Notes: a model not told the origin generated them from the letters alone. A stretch of 32,293 bases of DNA from Streptomyces sp. CBMA123 (GCF_014596465.1 NZ_MECK01000634.1:1-32293), one strand, 5' to 3'. Positions 1-8,364 are shown, counted from the first letter of the stretch. Program-made: numbers and translations.

Positions 1-120
1 CCTGGTGGTCAAGACCACCGAGACCCCGGCCGAGAAGGGCTGGAGCATCGACGAGACCAAGACCATCGCGCCGTGCCACACCCCGACGCCGACGCCCACC
101 CCGACCCCCACCAAGACGCC

Positions 121-254
<134 letters not shown>

Positions 255-255
<1 letters not shown>

Positions 256-824
256 AGCCCGCGCCCGCCGGTCCCATCGCCGTCCTGCTGATCGGCCCGG
301 CCGGGGCGGGCAAGACCACCGTGGCCCGGTACTGGGCCGAGCGCCGGGCCACCCCGACGGCGCACATCAGCCTGGACGACGTCCGCGAGTGGGTGCAGTC
401 CGGCTTCGCCAACCCGCAGGCCGGCTGGAACAACGCCTCCGAGGCCCAGTACCGGCTGGCCCGCCGCACCTGCGGGTTCGCCTGCCGCAACTACCTGGCC
501 AACGGCATCTCCTGCATCATTGACGACGCCGTCTTCCCGGACCGCCCGGCGATCGGCCTCGGCGGCTGGAAGCGCCACATCGGCCCCGGCATGATCCCGG
601 TCGTGCTGCTGCCCAGCCTGGACTCGGTGCTGCGCCGCAACGCCCGCCGCGGCGGCACCCGGCGGCTCGGTGACGAGGAGGTGGCGCGCATCCACGGGCG
701 GATGGCCGGCTGGTACAACTCCGGGCTGCCGATCATCGACAACTCGTACCTGGACGTGGCCGGCACGGCCGCCGAGTTGGACCGCGTCATCATGGCCCGG
801 CTGATGGGCATGCCGGTCCGCTGA
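255..824 (+). CDS. AAA/P-loop kinase-like ATP-binding protein (5' end unresolved)
   Basis: The downstream part encodes a small P-loop protein. A complete Walker A motif, GPAGAGKTT, lies at 294-320, preceded by a hydrophobic strand (IAVLLI). Later come HISLDDVREW, a Cys-containing helix, an acidic CIIDDAV strand resembling Walker B, and an Arg-rich lid-like segment (RRNARRGGTRRL). The layout resembles polynucleotide kinase or zeta-toxin-like P-loop kinases. The substrate is unknown. The first in-frame start codon is GTG at 321, which would remove the Walker A motif, so it cannot be the real start. The frame is open leftwards through the poly-C tract with no start codon, so the N-terminus is lost or damaged there. 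The glycosylase gene follows 67 bp later on the same strand. Confidence 0.7.
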
Positions 825-891
825 ACCGGGGTGTCGTCGGCGGCTGCGATGATGGAGCCGTCCCGCCGAAACCACCCGGGGAGCTGAACCC

Positions 892-1701
892 GTGCCGGAA
901 GGCCACATCATCCACCGCCTCGCCGGTCAGAACCGTACGGCCTTCGGCGACCGCCCGGTGCGGGTCTCCAGCCCGCAGGGCCGCTTCGCCGACGAGGCCA
1001 AGGCCATCGACGGGCAGCTGCTCACCGGCGCGGAGGCCACCGGCAAGCACCTCTTCCTCGGCTTCGAGGAGGGCGCCTGGGTGCACGTCCACCTCGGCCT
1101 CTACGGCGGCTTCACCTTCGGCACCGGCCCCGCGCCCGAGCCCGTCGGCCTGGTCCGGCTGCGGCTGGCCAACGACGACGGCTACGCCGACCTGCGCGGT
1201 CCCACCACCTGTGCGCTGGTCACCGACGCCGAGAAGGCCGCCGTCGCCGCCCGGCTCGGCCCCGACCCGCTGCGCGCCGACGCCGACCCGGAGGCCGCCT
1301 GGCGCCGGATATCGGGCAGCCGCACGACCGTCGCCGCGCTGCTGATGGACCAGAAGGTGCTGGCCGGGGTCGGCAATGTGTACCGCGCCGAGGTGCTGTT
1401 CCGCCACCACATCGACCCGCACCGGGCCGGCCGCGACCTCACCCGCCGCGAGTGGGACGCGATCTGGGCCGACCTGGTCGCCCTGATGCACGAGGGCGTC
1501 GCGGCCGGCCGGATCGACACCGTCCGCCCCGAGCACACCCCGGAGGCGATGGGCCGCCCGCCCCGGGTGGACGACCACGGCGGCGAGGTGTACGTCTACC
1601 GCCGTGCCGCGATGCCCTGCCTGGTCTGCGGCACGGAGGTGCGGACGGAGGCGCACGCGGCCCGCAACCTGTTCTGGTGCCCGACCTGCCAGGCGGCCTG
1701 A
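892..1701 (+). CDS. Fpg/Nei-family DNA glycosylase/AP lyase
   Basis: This 269-residue protein should excise oxidised bases from DNA and nick the abasic site in base-excision repair. The mature N-terminus PEGH matches the family: Pro2 is the Schiff-base nucleophile and Glu3 the general acid. Lys52 in ATGKHLFLGFE fits the conserved catalytic lysine. A helix-two-turn-helix region (LLMDQKVLAGVGNVYRAEVL) lies in the middle, and a C-terminal zinc finger has CLVC and CPTC pairs. The start is GTG at 892; it must be exact because Pro2 has to follow the initiator Met. The sequence looks closer to the actinobacterial Nei2 (endonuclease VIII-like) group than to MutM, but substrate range cannot be read from sequence. 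The NLR-like gene begins 72 bp downstream. Confidence 0.9.
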   Translation: MPEGHIIHRLAGQNRTAFGDRPVRVSSPQGRFADEAKAIDGQLLTGAEATGKHLFLGFEEGAWVHVHLGLYGGFTFGTGPAPEPVGLVRLRLANDDGYADLRGPTTCALVTDAEKAAVAARLGPDPLRADADPEAAWRRISGSRTTVAALLMDQKVLAGVGNVYRAEVLFRHHIDPHRAGRDLTRREWDAIWADLVALMHEGVAAGRIDTVRPEHTPEAMGRPPRVDDHGGEVYVYRRAAMPCLVCGTEVRTEAHAARNLFWCPTCQAA

Positions 1702-1710
1702 GCGGTTGAT

Positions 1711-1746
1711 CCGCCCACCGGGCGGGTGCCCAGCCCGTAGGCTGGG
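1711..1746 (+). terminator. Two small hairpins between the glycosylase and NLR genes
   Basis: Two perfect inverted repeats follow the glycosylase stop codon: ccgccc/gggcgg with a 3-nt loop (1711-1725) and cccagcc/ggctggg with a CGTA loop (1729-1746). No T-run follows. They may end the glycosylase transcript. The hexamer TAGGCT at 1738-1743 could alternatively be a -10 element for the next gene, but no convincing -35 is seen. Confidence 0.35.
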
Positions 1747-1773
1747 GCCCGACCGGCCGGAGGGAGCAGGCGG

Positions 1774-3777
1774 ATGGATCCGCGCGAGGTGGCGAACACC
1801 GTGTCAGGCGCCACGGTGGGCGGCCACGTGGTCCAGGCGGGCAGCATCGGCTCGTTGCACCTCCACCAGCCGGCGTGCGTGCCCAGGCCCCGTCAGGTCC
1901 GGCCGCCGCACGGCCCCTTCGTCAACCGCGAGCCGGAACTCGCCGCGCTGACCGAGGCGTTGGGCCGGGTCGAGGCCGGCGGGCTCGGGATCGTGGTGTT
2001 CACCGGACTCGGCGGGGTCGGGAAGACCGAGCTGATCGCCAAGTTCACCGAGGAGCACCGGACGAGCTTCCCGGACGGGGACCTCTACGCGGACCTGCTG
2101 GCCTACCGGCACCAGAGCGGGGTGGACCTGCCGGACCTGCTGGCCGGCTTCCTGCGCGCGCTCGGCTCCGAACCCCCGGCAGCGGAGGCCGAGCGGTTCA
2201 CCGAGTTCCGTACGGTCACCGCCGAACGCCGCTGCCTGTTCTTCCTGGACAACGTCGAGCACGCCGCCGAAGTCCGGGCGCTGCTCCCGTCCAGCGGGCT
2301 GGTGGTGGTCGCGAGTCGGCGCCGGCTGCCCGCGTTGCGGATGGACGGCGCCGAGGTGCGGCAGCTCGGGCCGCTGAGCGCGGCCGCCGGCGCCGAGCTG
2401 GTGCGCGGGTGGCTGGGCGTCGGGCGGGGCACCGAGGCGGAGTTGGCGGAGCTGGTCGAGGAGTGTGGCGGGCTGCCGCTCACGCTGAACGCGGTCGGGA
2501 GCCAGCTGCTGGACCGGGAGCACCTGCCGGTCGGCCGGGTGGTGGCCGAACTGCGCGACCGGGAGGGCAGGTTGGCCGTGCTGGAGGACGAGGAGAATGG
2601 CCTCGGCCCGACCTACGACGCGGTGTACGAGCGGCTGTCGCCGCAGGGCCGGGCGCTCTACCGGCTGATCGGTGTGCACCCGGGCCCCTTCGTGTCGGCC
2701 GAACTGGCCCGCGCGGCGGGCGTCGAGCAGGCCGCGCGGGCGCTGACCGAACTGCGTGCCGTGCACCTGGTGGACGAGGTGCTCGACGCCGACGCCGAGG
2801 ACCGCTTCCGGGCCCATGACGTGGTGCGGCTGCACGCCTACGGCCGGACCCGTGAACTCCCCGGCCGGGTCGACCTGCTGGCCCGGGTGGTGGCCTACTA
2901 CCGGGGCCGCTGCTCGCTGGCGGACCGGGCGATGGGGGCGCGGCTTCGGCTGCAGGAGCCCGGAGGCGAGGGACTGCCCGGCTTCGGCTCCGGGGCGGCG
3001 GCCCTGGAGTGGCTGCACGCCGAACGGGCCAATCTGCGCGCGGTCGTGGAGGCGGCGGCCGAGCAGCGGTGGCACGGCGAGGTGTGGCGGCTCTGCGAAT
3101 CGCTGTGGCCGCTCTACCACAGCCGCAAGCTCTACCAGGACTGGATCGCCACCCATCGGCTGGGCGTCGAGTCGGCCCACTGGGACAACCAGCCGGGCGC
3201 GGTGGTCCGGATGCGCAACCAGCTCGCCCGCGCCCACTACGAGCGCAAGGAGTACGGGCAGGCCGCCGAGCAGTTGGCGCTCGCCGCGGAGCAGCTGCCG
3301 CTGGTGGCCGAGCGCCGGGTGGTGGGCGTGCTGTACGAGACGGACGGCCTGCTGTGCCTGGCCGACGGCCGTCCGGGCGAGGCGGTGGAACGGTTCACGC
3401 TGGCCCTGGCGGAGAACCGGGGCGATGCCCACGGCGAGATCGTGCAGAGCTACAACCTGGCGCAGGCGCTGATCGCCGACGGGCGGCCGGACGAGGCGCT
3501 GGCCGTGCTGACGGAGGCTGCCGCCCGGGCTTCGGACACCGACGACCACGACATGCTGATGAAGCTGCCGCTGGTGCGCGCCCGCGCCCACCGGGCGCTC
3601 GGGCAGCTCGACCTGGCCGTCGACGCCGCGGGCGAGTGCGTCCGCCGGGCCGGTGAGCGGAAGGCGTACCCGAAGGAGGCCCAGGCCCACACCCTGCTGG
3701 TCGCCCTCGCGGAGGAACTGGACGATCCGGAGCTGGCCGAGCGCAGCCGGGCGCGGCTGCGGGAGCTGGCTTCCTAG
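1774..3777 (+). CDS. NLR-like STAND NTPase (NB-ARC type) with TPR repeats and RHIM-like N-terminus
   Basis: This 667-residue protein has the architecture of a bacterial NOD-like signalling ATPase. Residues 8-27 (NTVSGATVGGHVVQAGSIGS) form a short Gly/Val motif with a VQAG core. The NTPase domain has Walker A GLGGVGKT at 78-85, Walker B LFFLDN at about 155-160, a sensor-like VVASRRR at 178-184 and the NB-ARC hallmark GGLPLTL at 232-238. A winged-helix-like region follows, then from about residue 390 to the end come TPR-like helical repeats (KEYGQAAEQL, GRPGEAVERF, GRPDEALAVL, GQLDLAVDA). No DNA-binding domain is present, unlike SARP/AfsR regulators. The N-terminal motif resembles RHIM-like bacterial amyloid signalling sequences described on NLRs of multicellular bacteria; that match is by eye. 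No partner effector is adjacent. The start is ATG at 1774 behind a GGAGGGAG ribosome binding site. Confidence 0.85.
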   Translation: MDPREVANTVSGATVGGHVVQAGSIGSLHLHQPACVPRPRQVRPPHGPFVNREPELAALTEALGRVEAGGLGIVVFTGLGGVGKTELIAKFTEEHRTSFPDGDLYADLLAYRHQSGVDLPDLLAGFLRALGSEPPAAEAERFTEFRTVTAERRCLFFLDNVEHAAEVRALLPSSGLVVVASRRRLPALRMDGAEVRQLGPLSAAAGAELVRGWLGVGRGTEAELAELVEECGGLPLTLNAVGSQLLDREHLPVGRVVAELRDREGRLAVLEDEENGLGPTYDAVYERLSPQGRALYRLIGVHPGPFVSAELARAAGVEQAARALTELRAVHLVDEVLDADAEDRFRAHDVVRLHAYGRTRELPGRVDLLARVVAYYRGRCSLADRAMGARLRLQEPGGEGLPGFGSGAAALEWLHAERANLRAVVEAAAEQRWHGEVWRLCESLWPLYHSRKLYQDWIATHRLGVESAHWDNQPGAVVRMRNQLARAHYERKEYGQAAEQLALAAEQLPLVAERRVVGVLYETDGLLCLADGRPGEAVERFTLALAENRGDAHGEIVQSYNLAQALIADGRPDEALAVLTEAAARASDTDDHDMLMKLPLVRARAHRALGQLDLAVDAAGECVRRAGERKAYPKEAQAHTLLVALAEELDDPELAERSRARLRELAS

Positions 3778-3801
3778 GGCGCGCCCCAGCGCCGCGCGCC
3801 C
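3777..3801. terminator. Weak hairpin between convergent genes
   Basis: An inverted repeat gggcgcg/cgcgccc with an 11-nt loop lies in the 46-bp gap between the convergent NLR gene and the minus-strand gene ending at 3824. Its left arm starts in the NLR stop codon. There is no T-tail, so this is only a candidate shared terminator. Confidence 0.3.
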
Positions 3802-3823
3802 GGCGGGGAGCGTCGGAGATGTC

Positions 3824-5497
3824 CTAGGGACCGGTGGTGAAGGCGACCCGGGTGCGGTGCTCGCCGGTGTGGACGGTGAGTCCGTGCTCGGGCAGGCCGG
3901 CCGGGTCGCCGCCGTCGGCGAGCCAGCAGGCGACGGCGGAGCCGAGCAGCAGCGGGTCGAGGACGGGGTCGGGGTCGGCGAAGGCCGGTTCGGCGCGGGC
4001 CTCCAGCAGTAGGCCGGTGCGCAGCCGGAGCACGTGGCGGGCCGGGCCGAGGGCGGCCACGGCGACGGCGAGGCCGGGCAGTTCGGCGAAGGTGTCGGCG
4101 AGCCAGTGGGCGGCCGGGCGTTCGGCGTACGGCTCGGTGCGGGCGAGGACCTCGGCGGTGTGGCGCAGGGCGTCGCCGGGGTGGTCGTCGGTGAAGGCGT
4201 GGAAGCCGCGCGGGGTGTGGTCGACGGGGTCGATCGGGTAGCGCCGCAGGCTGACCTCCGTCCCCTCGCTCTTGCCCTCGACGTCGTACGCGGTGGGCCC
4301 TTGGGTGCTCCCGGGGCGGGGCACGGGGTGGGGATAGGGGCGCAGGACCGGTGCGGCCGCGGGTTCGTCCACGCCGTCGAGGAAGGAGTAGAGCAGCGGG
4401 CGCAGCACCCGGGCGGATTCGCCGCGGTGGGCCAGCGAGCGGTCGGTGAGGTCGCTCAGGTCGGCCGGGTCCCGGGCGAGGGCGCGTTCGAGCTGGGCGG
4501 CGAGGTCCCCGTCGGGGTCGAGGACGGGGGCGCTCTGGCCGAAGGCGTAGCCGGGGGAGTGCGGGTCGAGTTCGGCGGCGCCGGTGGCGACGATCATCGT
4601 TCGGCGTTCCAGGGCGGCGCCGTAGACGGAGACCGAGCCGTGGTCGCCGATCATGAAGTCGGCGGCGACGAGCGCGGCCTGCCAGCCCTGGTGGGGCGGG
4701 ATGAGCCGCAGGCCCATCCGGCAGGCGTCGTCGAGCAGGGCCTCGGGGTCGTGTCGGCTCCAGATGTTGGGGTGGAGCACGACGGCCACCGTGTACTCGT
4801 CGGCGGGCAGTTGGCGGACCAGCCGTTGGGGGAGGTCGGGGTGGCGGCCGAATAACGAGTGCTCGCTCCAGGTGGAGTCGACGACGACGAGCCGGCGGCC
4901 GCGTACGGCGCCGAGTGCGGCGCGGTAGCCGTCACGGGAGCGTTCGCTGCGCAGGATCCGGTCGAAGCACGGGTCGCCGACGACCCGGGCGACGTCCAGG
5001 GCCTCGGGGCAGGAGGTCCGCAGCCGGTCCAGCTGTTCGGGGTGGGAGAGGCCGAGGACGTCCACGAACACCCGGCCGTGGTGGGTGAGTTCGTTGCGGG
5101 AGAGGCCGGCGGCGCTCACCTGGTCGCCGGTGGACTCGGTGACCAGCCGGTTGTAGCCGGCACCGTGCGGGAGGACGACCAGGCGGGCGTCCAGGCGGTG
5201 CATGGAGGAGTGGACGGCGCAGGCGACGGCCAGGTCGAAGCGGCGTCGGACGGCGTCCTCCCAGTCCAGCACGGTGTAGCCGGGCAGGCCGTGGAGGTAC
5301 TCGTCCAGGGCGCGGTCGGCGAACACGGAGCCGGGGTTGACGGTGAAGTACCGCTCGATGCCGTCCGGGTTCAGCAGGGCGAGGACGTCCAGGACCCGGG
5401 TCGCGGAGGTGAGGGTGCGGGCGACCGCCAGCACGCGGGCCTTGACCGGGCGGGTGTTCCAGCGGTCGGCGGGCCAGACGTGGGGGTGGGACGGCAC
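3824..5497 (-). CDS. Hypothetical protein with GT-B / glycerophosphotransferase-like features
   Basis: This 557-residue cytoplasmic-looking protein has no signal peptide and no clear membrane segment. Its middle shows LVVLPHGAGYNRL (around residues 125-137) and, further on, DFMIGDHGSVSVYGAALERRTMIVA. An HG loop followed by a DxGS segment and an AALxRRTMIV strand is the pattern of CDP-glycerol glycerophosphotransferase and UDP-GlcNAc epimerase-like GT-B folds. The C-terminal 150 residues are not recognisable. A sugar- or polyol-phosphate transferase role is inference. The chosen start is GTG at 5495-5497; no better in-frame start with a good ribosome binding site is visible. The ArsR-family gene lies 69 bp upstream on the same strand, so the two may be co-transcribed. 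Confidence 0.7.
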   Translation of the reverse strand: MPSHPHVWPADRWNTRPVKARVLAVARTLTSATRVLDVLALLNPDGIERYFTVNPGSVFADRALDEYLHGLPGYTVLDWEDAVRRRFDLAVACAVHSSMHRLDARLVVLPHGAGYNRLVTESTGDQVSAAGLSRNELTHHGRVFVDVLGLSHPEQLDRLRTSCPEALDVARVVGDPCFDRILRSERSRDGYRAALGAVRGRRLVVVDSTWSEHSLFGRHPDLPQRLVRQLPADEYTVAVVLHPNIWSRHDPEALLDDACRMGLRLIPPHQGWQAALVAADFMIGDHGSVSVYGAALERRTMIVATGAAELDPHSPGYAFGQSAPVLDPDGDLAAQLERALARDPADLSDLTDRSLAHRGESARVLRPLLYSFLDGVDEPAAAPVLRPYPHPVPRPGSTQGPTAYDVEGKSEGTEVSLRRYPIDPVDHTPRGFHAFTDDHPGDALRHTAEVLARTEPYAERPAAHWLADTFAELPGLAVAVAALGPARHVLRLRTGLLLEARAEPAFADPDPVLDPLLLGSAVACWLADGGDPAGLPEHGLTVHTGEHRTRVAFTTGP

Positions 5498-5566
5498 ATC
5501 GTGATCGTACTCATCCGGCCGCGCCTAGGCGTCCGTTCGCGGGAGACGGGCAGTTCCGAGTGTCGG

Positions 5567-5950
5567 TCAGCCCGCCGCCGCGGTGGGCTCCTCGTGCTCG
5601 CCGGCGGCGCACTCGTCGAGGAGGGGGCGCAGGGCGTCGTCCACGAGCCGGTAGCGCACCACGCGTCCGTCCTTGTCGCCGGTGACCACGCCGGCGGTGC
5701 GGAGCAGCCGCAGGGCCTGGGAGACGGCCGGGTCGCGCATGCCGGTGGCGACCGCCAGGTCGCTGACGGCGAGCGGGCCGGCCCGGTGGAGGGCGAGCAG
5801 CAGGGCGAGCCGTCCGGGGTCGGAGAGCAGCGAGAACCGCTCGGCCCAGGACCGGACGTGGGCGGTGTCCCCGATGGCGGCGATGGCCTCGCAGACCCGG
5901 TGTCCGTCGATGGTGCGGTGGCCCGCGCGGTCGGCCGGTACGAGATGCAT
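5567..5950 (-). CDS. ArsR/SmtB-family transcriptional repressor (probable metal sensor)
   Basis: A 127-residue winged-helix regulator. The core LSDPGRLALLLALHRAGPLAVSDLA (residues 42-66), recognition helix DPAVSQALRLLRTAGVV and wing KDGRVVRYRLVD are classic ArsR-family elements. His2, His11, His17 and Cys20 at the N-terminus and Cys114 and His119 near the C-terminus are candidate metal ligands. It is transcribed away from a riboswitch-controlled NiCoT transporter, so nickel or cobalt sensing is a reasonable inference. The start chosen is ATG at 5948-5950; a GTG seven codons upstream (5971) is an alternative. The perfect palindrome at 5988-6001 is a likely operator. The SmtB-type ELCVCD metal motif is absent from the recognition helix region, so any metal site must lie elsewhere. 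Confidence 0.85.
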   Translation of the reverse strand: MHLVPADRAGHRTIDGHRVCEAIAAIGDTAHVRSWAERFSLLSDPGRLALLLALHRAGPLAVSDLAVATGMRDPAVSQALRLLRTAGVVTGDKDGRVVRYRLVDDALRPLLDECAAGEHEEPTAAAG

Positions 5951-5972
5951 GCGGACATTCTGGCAGCTCACG

Positions 5973-6001
5973 ACCTGTGATCCTGGACACCTGCACAGGT
6001 G
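5973..6001. promoter_or_regulatory. Candidate ArsR-family operator
   Basis: The perfect inverted repeat cacctg-ca-caggtg (5988-6001) lies between the ArsR-family gene and the NiCoT riboswitch. A third half-site, acctgt, occurs at 5973-5978. Position and symmetry suit an operator controlling one or both divergent genes. Binding by the neighbouring repressor is inferred. Confidence 0.5.
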
Positions 6002-6033
6002 CGCAGCCTTGCGGGGGTGCGGTCCTGCCCCTA

Positions 6034-6209
6034 CGGTGTTCCCCGCCGTGGTGCTCGGGAAGACCGGTGACGGACCCTCAACAGGTCCCATTCCGGAGCG
6101 GCCCTCGCCACTGTGATCGGGGGACAGTCGTCCGAACCCACGTGCCACTGGGCGCCTCGTGCGCCTGGGAAGGCGGGTCCGGAAGCCCCGTAAGCCAGGA
6201 GACCGGCCA
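6034..6209 (+). ncRNA. Cobalamin (AdoCbl) riboswitch
   Basis: Conserved blocks of the cobalamin riboswitch occur in order. GGGAAgaCCGGTGA begins near 6057, then attCCGGaGCgGcCC, then CGCcACTGTGA near 6107. GCCACTGG lies near 6143, TGGGAAGGC near 6166, and AAGcCAGGAGACCgGCC ends near 6207. The last block is the B12-box. The element ends about 50 nt before the NiCoT start, so adenosylcobalamin probably represses transporter translation or transcript elongation. This favours cobalt as the physiological substrate. The exact 5' boundary is approximate. Confidence 0.93.
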
Positions 6210-6257
6210 CGGCATCTCACGAAGTCATTCCACGAGGTGCTGGAGCGTGATCCGAAG

Positions 6258-7373
6258 ATGACCCTGCCCGAAACCGCCACGCCTGCCGAGGCGGCCCTCT
6301 CCGTCCTGCCCACCTTCCGGTGGAAGCGCGAGGACACTTTCCGTACCGCCGGGCTGATGGGGGTGATCCTCGCCATGCACGTGGTGGCCTTCGGGACGCT
6401 CGTCTTCCTGGTCGCGCCCCACGGCTACACGGTCGGCACCCAGGTGTTCGGGGTCGGCCTGGGCATCACCGCGTACACCCTGGGCATGCGGCACGCCTTC
6501 GACGCGGACCACATCGCGGTGATCGACAACACCACCCGCAAGCTGATGGCGGACGGCAAGCGTCCGGTCTCGGTGGGCTTCTGGTTCGCCCTCGGGCACT
6601 CCTCGATGGTGGTCCTGATGGCCGCCCTGGTGGCGGGCGGCGCCCAGCTGGCGAACACCCTGATGGACGACGACTCGGCCACCCACAAGTGGCTCGGGCT
6701 GGTCGGCACCACGGCCTCCGGCGCCTTCCTCTACCTGATCGGGGCGCTCAACCTGGCGGCGCTGCTCGGCATCCTCAAGGTGTTCCGCTCGATGCGGGCC
6801 GGAAGGTACGACGAGGCGGAGCTGGAGGAGCACCTCAACTCGCGCGGCTTCATGGCCCGGATCCTGAACAGGGCGACCCGCTCGATCACCCGGCCCGGGC
6901 AGATGTTCCCGGTCGGCATGGTGCTGGGCCTGGGCTTCGACACCGCGACCGAGGTCACCCTGATGGTGATGGCCGGTTCGGGCGCGGCGGCGGGGCTGCC
7001 CTGGTACGCGATCGTCTGCCTGCCGCTGCTGTTCGCGGCCGGGATGAGCCTGTTCGACACCCTGGACGGGACGTTCATGAACTTCGCGTACCAGTGGGCC
7101 TTCTCCAACCCGGTGCGCAAGGTGTACTACAACCTGACCATCACCGGGCTGTCGATCGCGGTGGCCTTCATCATCGGCACCATCGAGCTGGTCGGCGTGC
7201 TGCACGAGAAGCTCGACCTGACCGACCCGGTGACCGGGTTCATCGCGGACATCTCGCTGGACAACGTCGGCTACGCGATCGCGGGGTTGTTCGTGGTGGT
7301 GTGGGCGATCGCCATCGCCTACTGGAAGCTGACCGGCGTCGAGAAGCGCTGGACGCCCGCGAAGCGGCCGTAG
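6258..7373 (+). CDS. NiCoT-family nickel/cobalt transporter
   Basis: This 371-residue polytopic membrane protein is a HoxN/NixA-type (NiCoT) permease that imports Ni2+ and/or Co2+. The signature RHAFDADHIAVIDN (residues 78-91, in TM II), FALGHSSMVV (110-119), LGFDTATE and SLFDTLDGTFMNFAYQWA are all present, with about eight hydrophobic segments. The frame is open further upstream through the riboswitch, but ATG at 6258 fits the family N-terminus (TLPET...) and the leader architecture. The upstream cobalamin riboswitch points to a role in supplying cobalt for B12 synthesis, and the divergent ArsR-family gene suggests additional metal-dependent control. The next gene converges with only 18 bp between stops. 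Confidence 0.92.
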   Translation: MTLPETATPAEAALSVLPTFRWKREDTFRTAGLMGVILAMHVVAFGTLVFLVAPHGYTVGTQVFGVGLGITAYTLGMRHAFDADHIAVIDNTTRKLMADGKRPVSVGFWFALGHSSMVVLMAALVAGGAQLANTLMDDDSATHKWLGLVGTTASGAFLYLIGALNLAALLGILKVFRSMRAGRYDEAELEEHLNSRGFMARILNRATRSITRPGQMFPVGMVLGLGFDTATEVTLMVMAGSGAAAGLPWYAIVCLPLLFAAGMSLFDTLDGTFMNFAYQWAFSNPVRKVYYNLTITGLSIAVAFIIGTIELVGVLHEKLDLTDPVTGFIADISLDNVGYAIAGLFVVVWAIAIAYWKLTGVEKRWTPAKRP

Positions 7374-7391
7374 CGGGAGGCCGCCCGGTGG

Positions 7392-8243
7392 TCACGCCGC
7401 CGCGAGCAGCAGCGTGCCCGCGACGGCGAGCCCGGCGCCGACCACCTGGACCGGGCGCAGCCGCTCCTTCAGCACGCCGCGCGCCAGCAGGGCGGTGACC
7501 ACCGGGTAGAGCGAGGCGAGCACGGCGGCCGTCGCGGGCGAGTCACCGTGCGAGGCCATCGCGTAGGCGGCGTTGCCCGCGACGTCGGCCAGCCCGACGC
7601 AGGTGAGCAGGGGCAGGCGGGAGCGCAGCTCCGGCAGCAGCCCGGCGGTGTCGGTGCCGCGCAGCCCGATCAGCAGCGCGGCACCGCCGACGAGGATATT
7701 GACGAGCCGCTGGACGAACAGCGCGAGCAGCAGCCCGCCGCCGGCCGAGGCCTGCGAGAGCAGTGACATGGTGGCCCCGAAGCCGAAGGCGGCGGCCAGG
7801 GTGAGCAGCAGGGCGGTGCGGGCCGCGGCCGGGCCGCCGCGCTCGGGGCCGCCGGCCAGCACCACGCCGGCCACCGCCACCGCGATCCCGGCGAGCTGGC
7901 CGGGGCCGGGCCGCTCGCCGAGGGCGAGCCCGACGCCGACCGGCACCACGACGCCGACGGTGGCGAGCGGGGACACCACTCCCATCGGGCCGAGTGCGAG
8001 CGCCCGGTAGAAGGCGAGCATCGCGAACGGGCCGATCACCCCAGCGGCGACGGCGTACCAGAGCGCCGGGGAGGCGTGGGCCGGGCCGCCGGTGGCCAGG
8101 AGCGCGAGGAGCAGGACGGCGGTGGCCGTGCCCTGGGAGACGACCACGACGGCGAGCGCGGGCAGCCGGCGGGTGAGGACGCCGCCGCCGAAGTCGCCCA
8201 GGCCGGTGAGCAGGCTGGCGGCGAGGGCGAGCAGGGCGGTCAC
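7392..8243 (-). CDS. EamA/DMT-family transporter
   Basis: A 283-residue integral membrane protein with about ten hydrophobic helices and the two-fold EamA repeat. The first repeat includes GPFAMLAFYRALALGPMGVVSPL and ends in AVAGVVLAGG; the second includes NAAYAMASHGDSPATAAVLASLYPVVTALLA and ends in VGAGLAVAGTLLL. Members of the drug/metabolite transporter superfamily mostly export small metabolites; the substrate here is unknown. The only reasonable in-frame start is GTG at 8241-8243; a longer reading upstream is non-hydrophobic and overlaps the divergent gene. The divergent XRE-cupin regulator 151 bp away is its probable controller, a common arrangement for this pair. Confidence 0.85.
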   Translation of the reverse strand: MTALLALAASLLTGLGDFGGGVLTRRLPALAVVVVSQGTATAVLLLALLATGGPAHASPALWYAVAAGVIGPFAMLAFYRALALGPMGVVSPLATVGVVVPVGVGLALGERPGPGQLAGIAVAVAGVVLAGGPERGGPAAARTALLLTLAAAFGFGATMSLLSQASAGGGLLLALFVQRLVNILVGGAALLIGLRGTDTAGLLPELRSRLPLLTCVGLADVAGNAAYAMASHGDSPATAAVLASLYPVVTALLARGVLKERLRPVQVVGAGLAVAGTLLLAAA

Positions 8244-8272
8244 CGGAGCGACCCGGGGTTCGAGGACAGCAC

Positions 8273-8364
8273 AATGCACTCCGAAGTACAGTCGGATGGA
8301 CTCGTTGCTGGAACGGCAGCGTAGTGCACTGAACTGAACTCGGCCGAACAATATTCTGTACTTC
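8273..8364. promoter_or_regulatory. Divergent regulatory region with inverted and direct repeats
   Basis: This lower-GC spacer lies between the DMT transporter and the XRE-cupin gene. It contains gaagtacag (8283-8291) and its exact reverse complement ctgtacttc (8356-8364). It also has tgcact twice (8275-8280 and 8325-8330), the second within the palindrome agtgcact (8323-8330). These are candidate operators for the XRE-cupin protein. The AT-rich block acaatattct near 8349-8357 could hold a -10 element for the plus-strand gene. Confidence 0.45.

Noticed and set aside
1804..3690. Long minus-strand open frame opposite the NLR gene
   Set aside because: Same antisense effect; the plus-strand protein has clear NTPase motifs.
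6159..6257. N-terminal extension of the NiCoT transporter from an upstream start
   Set aside because: It would translate the conserved B12-box end of the riboswitch into basic non-family sequence; ATG at 6258 fits better.
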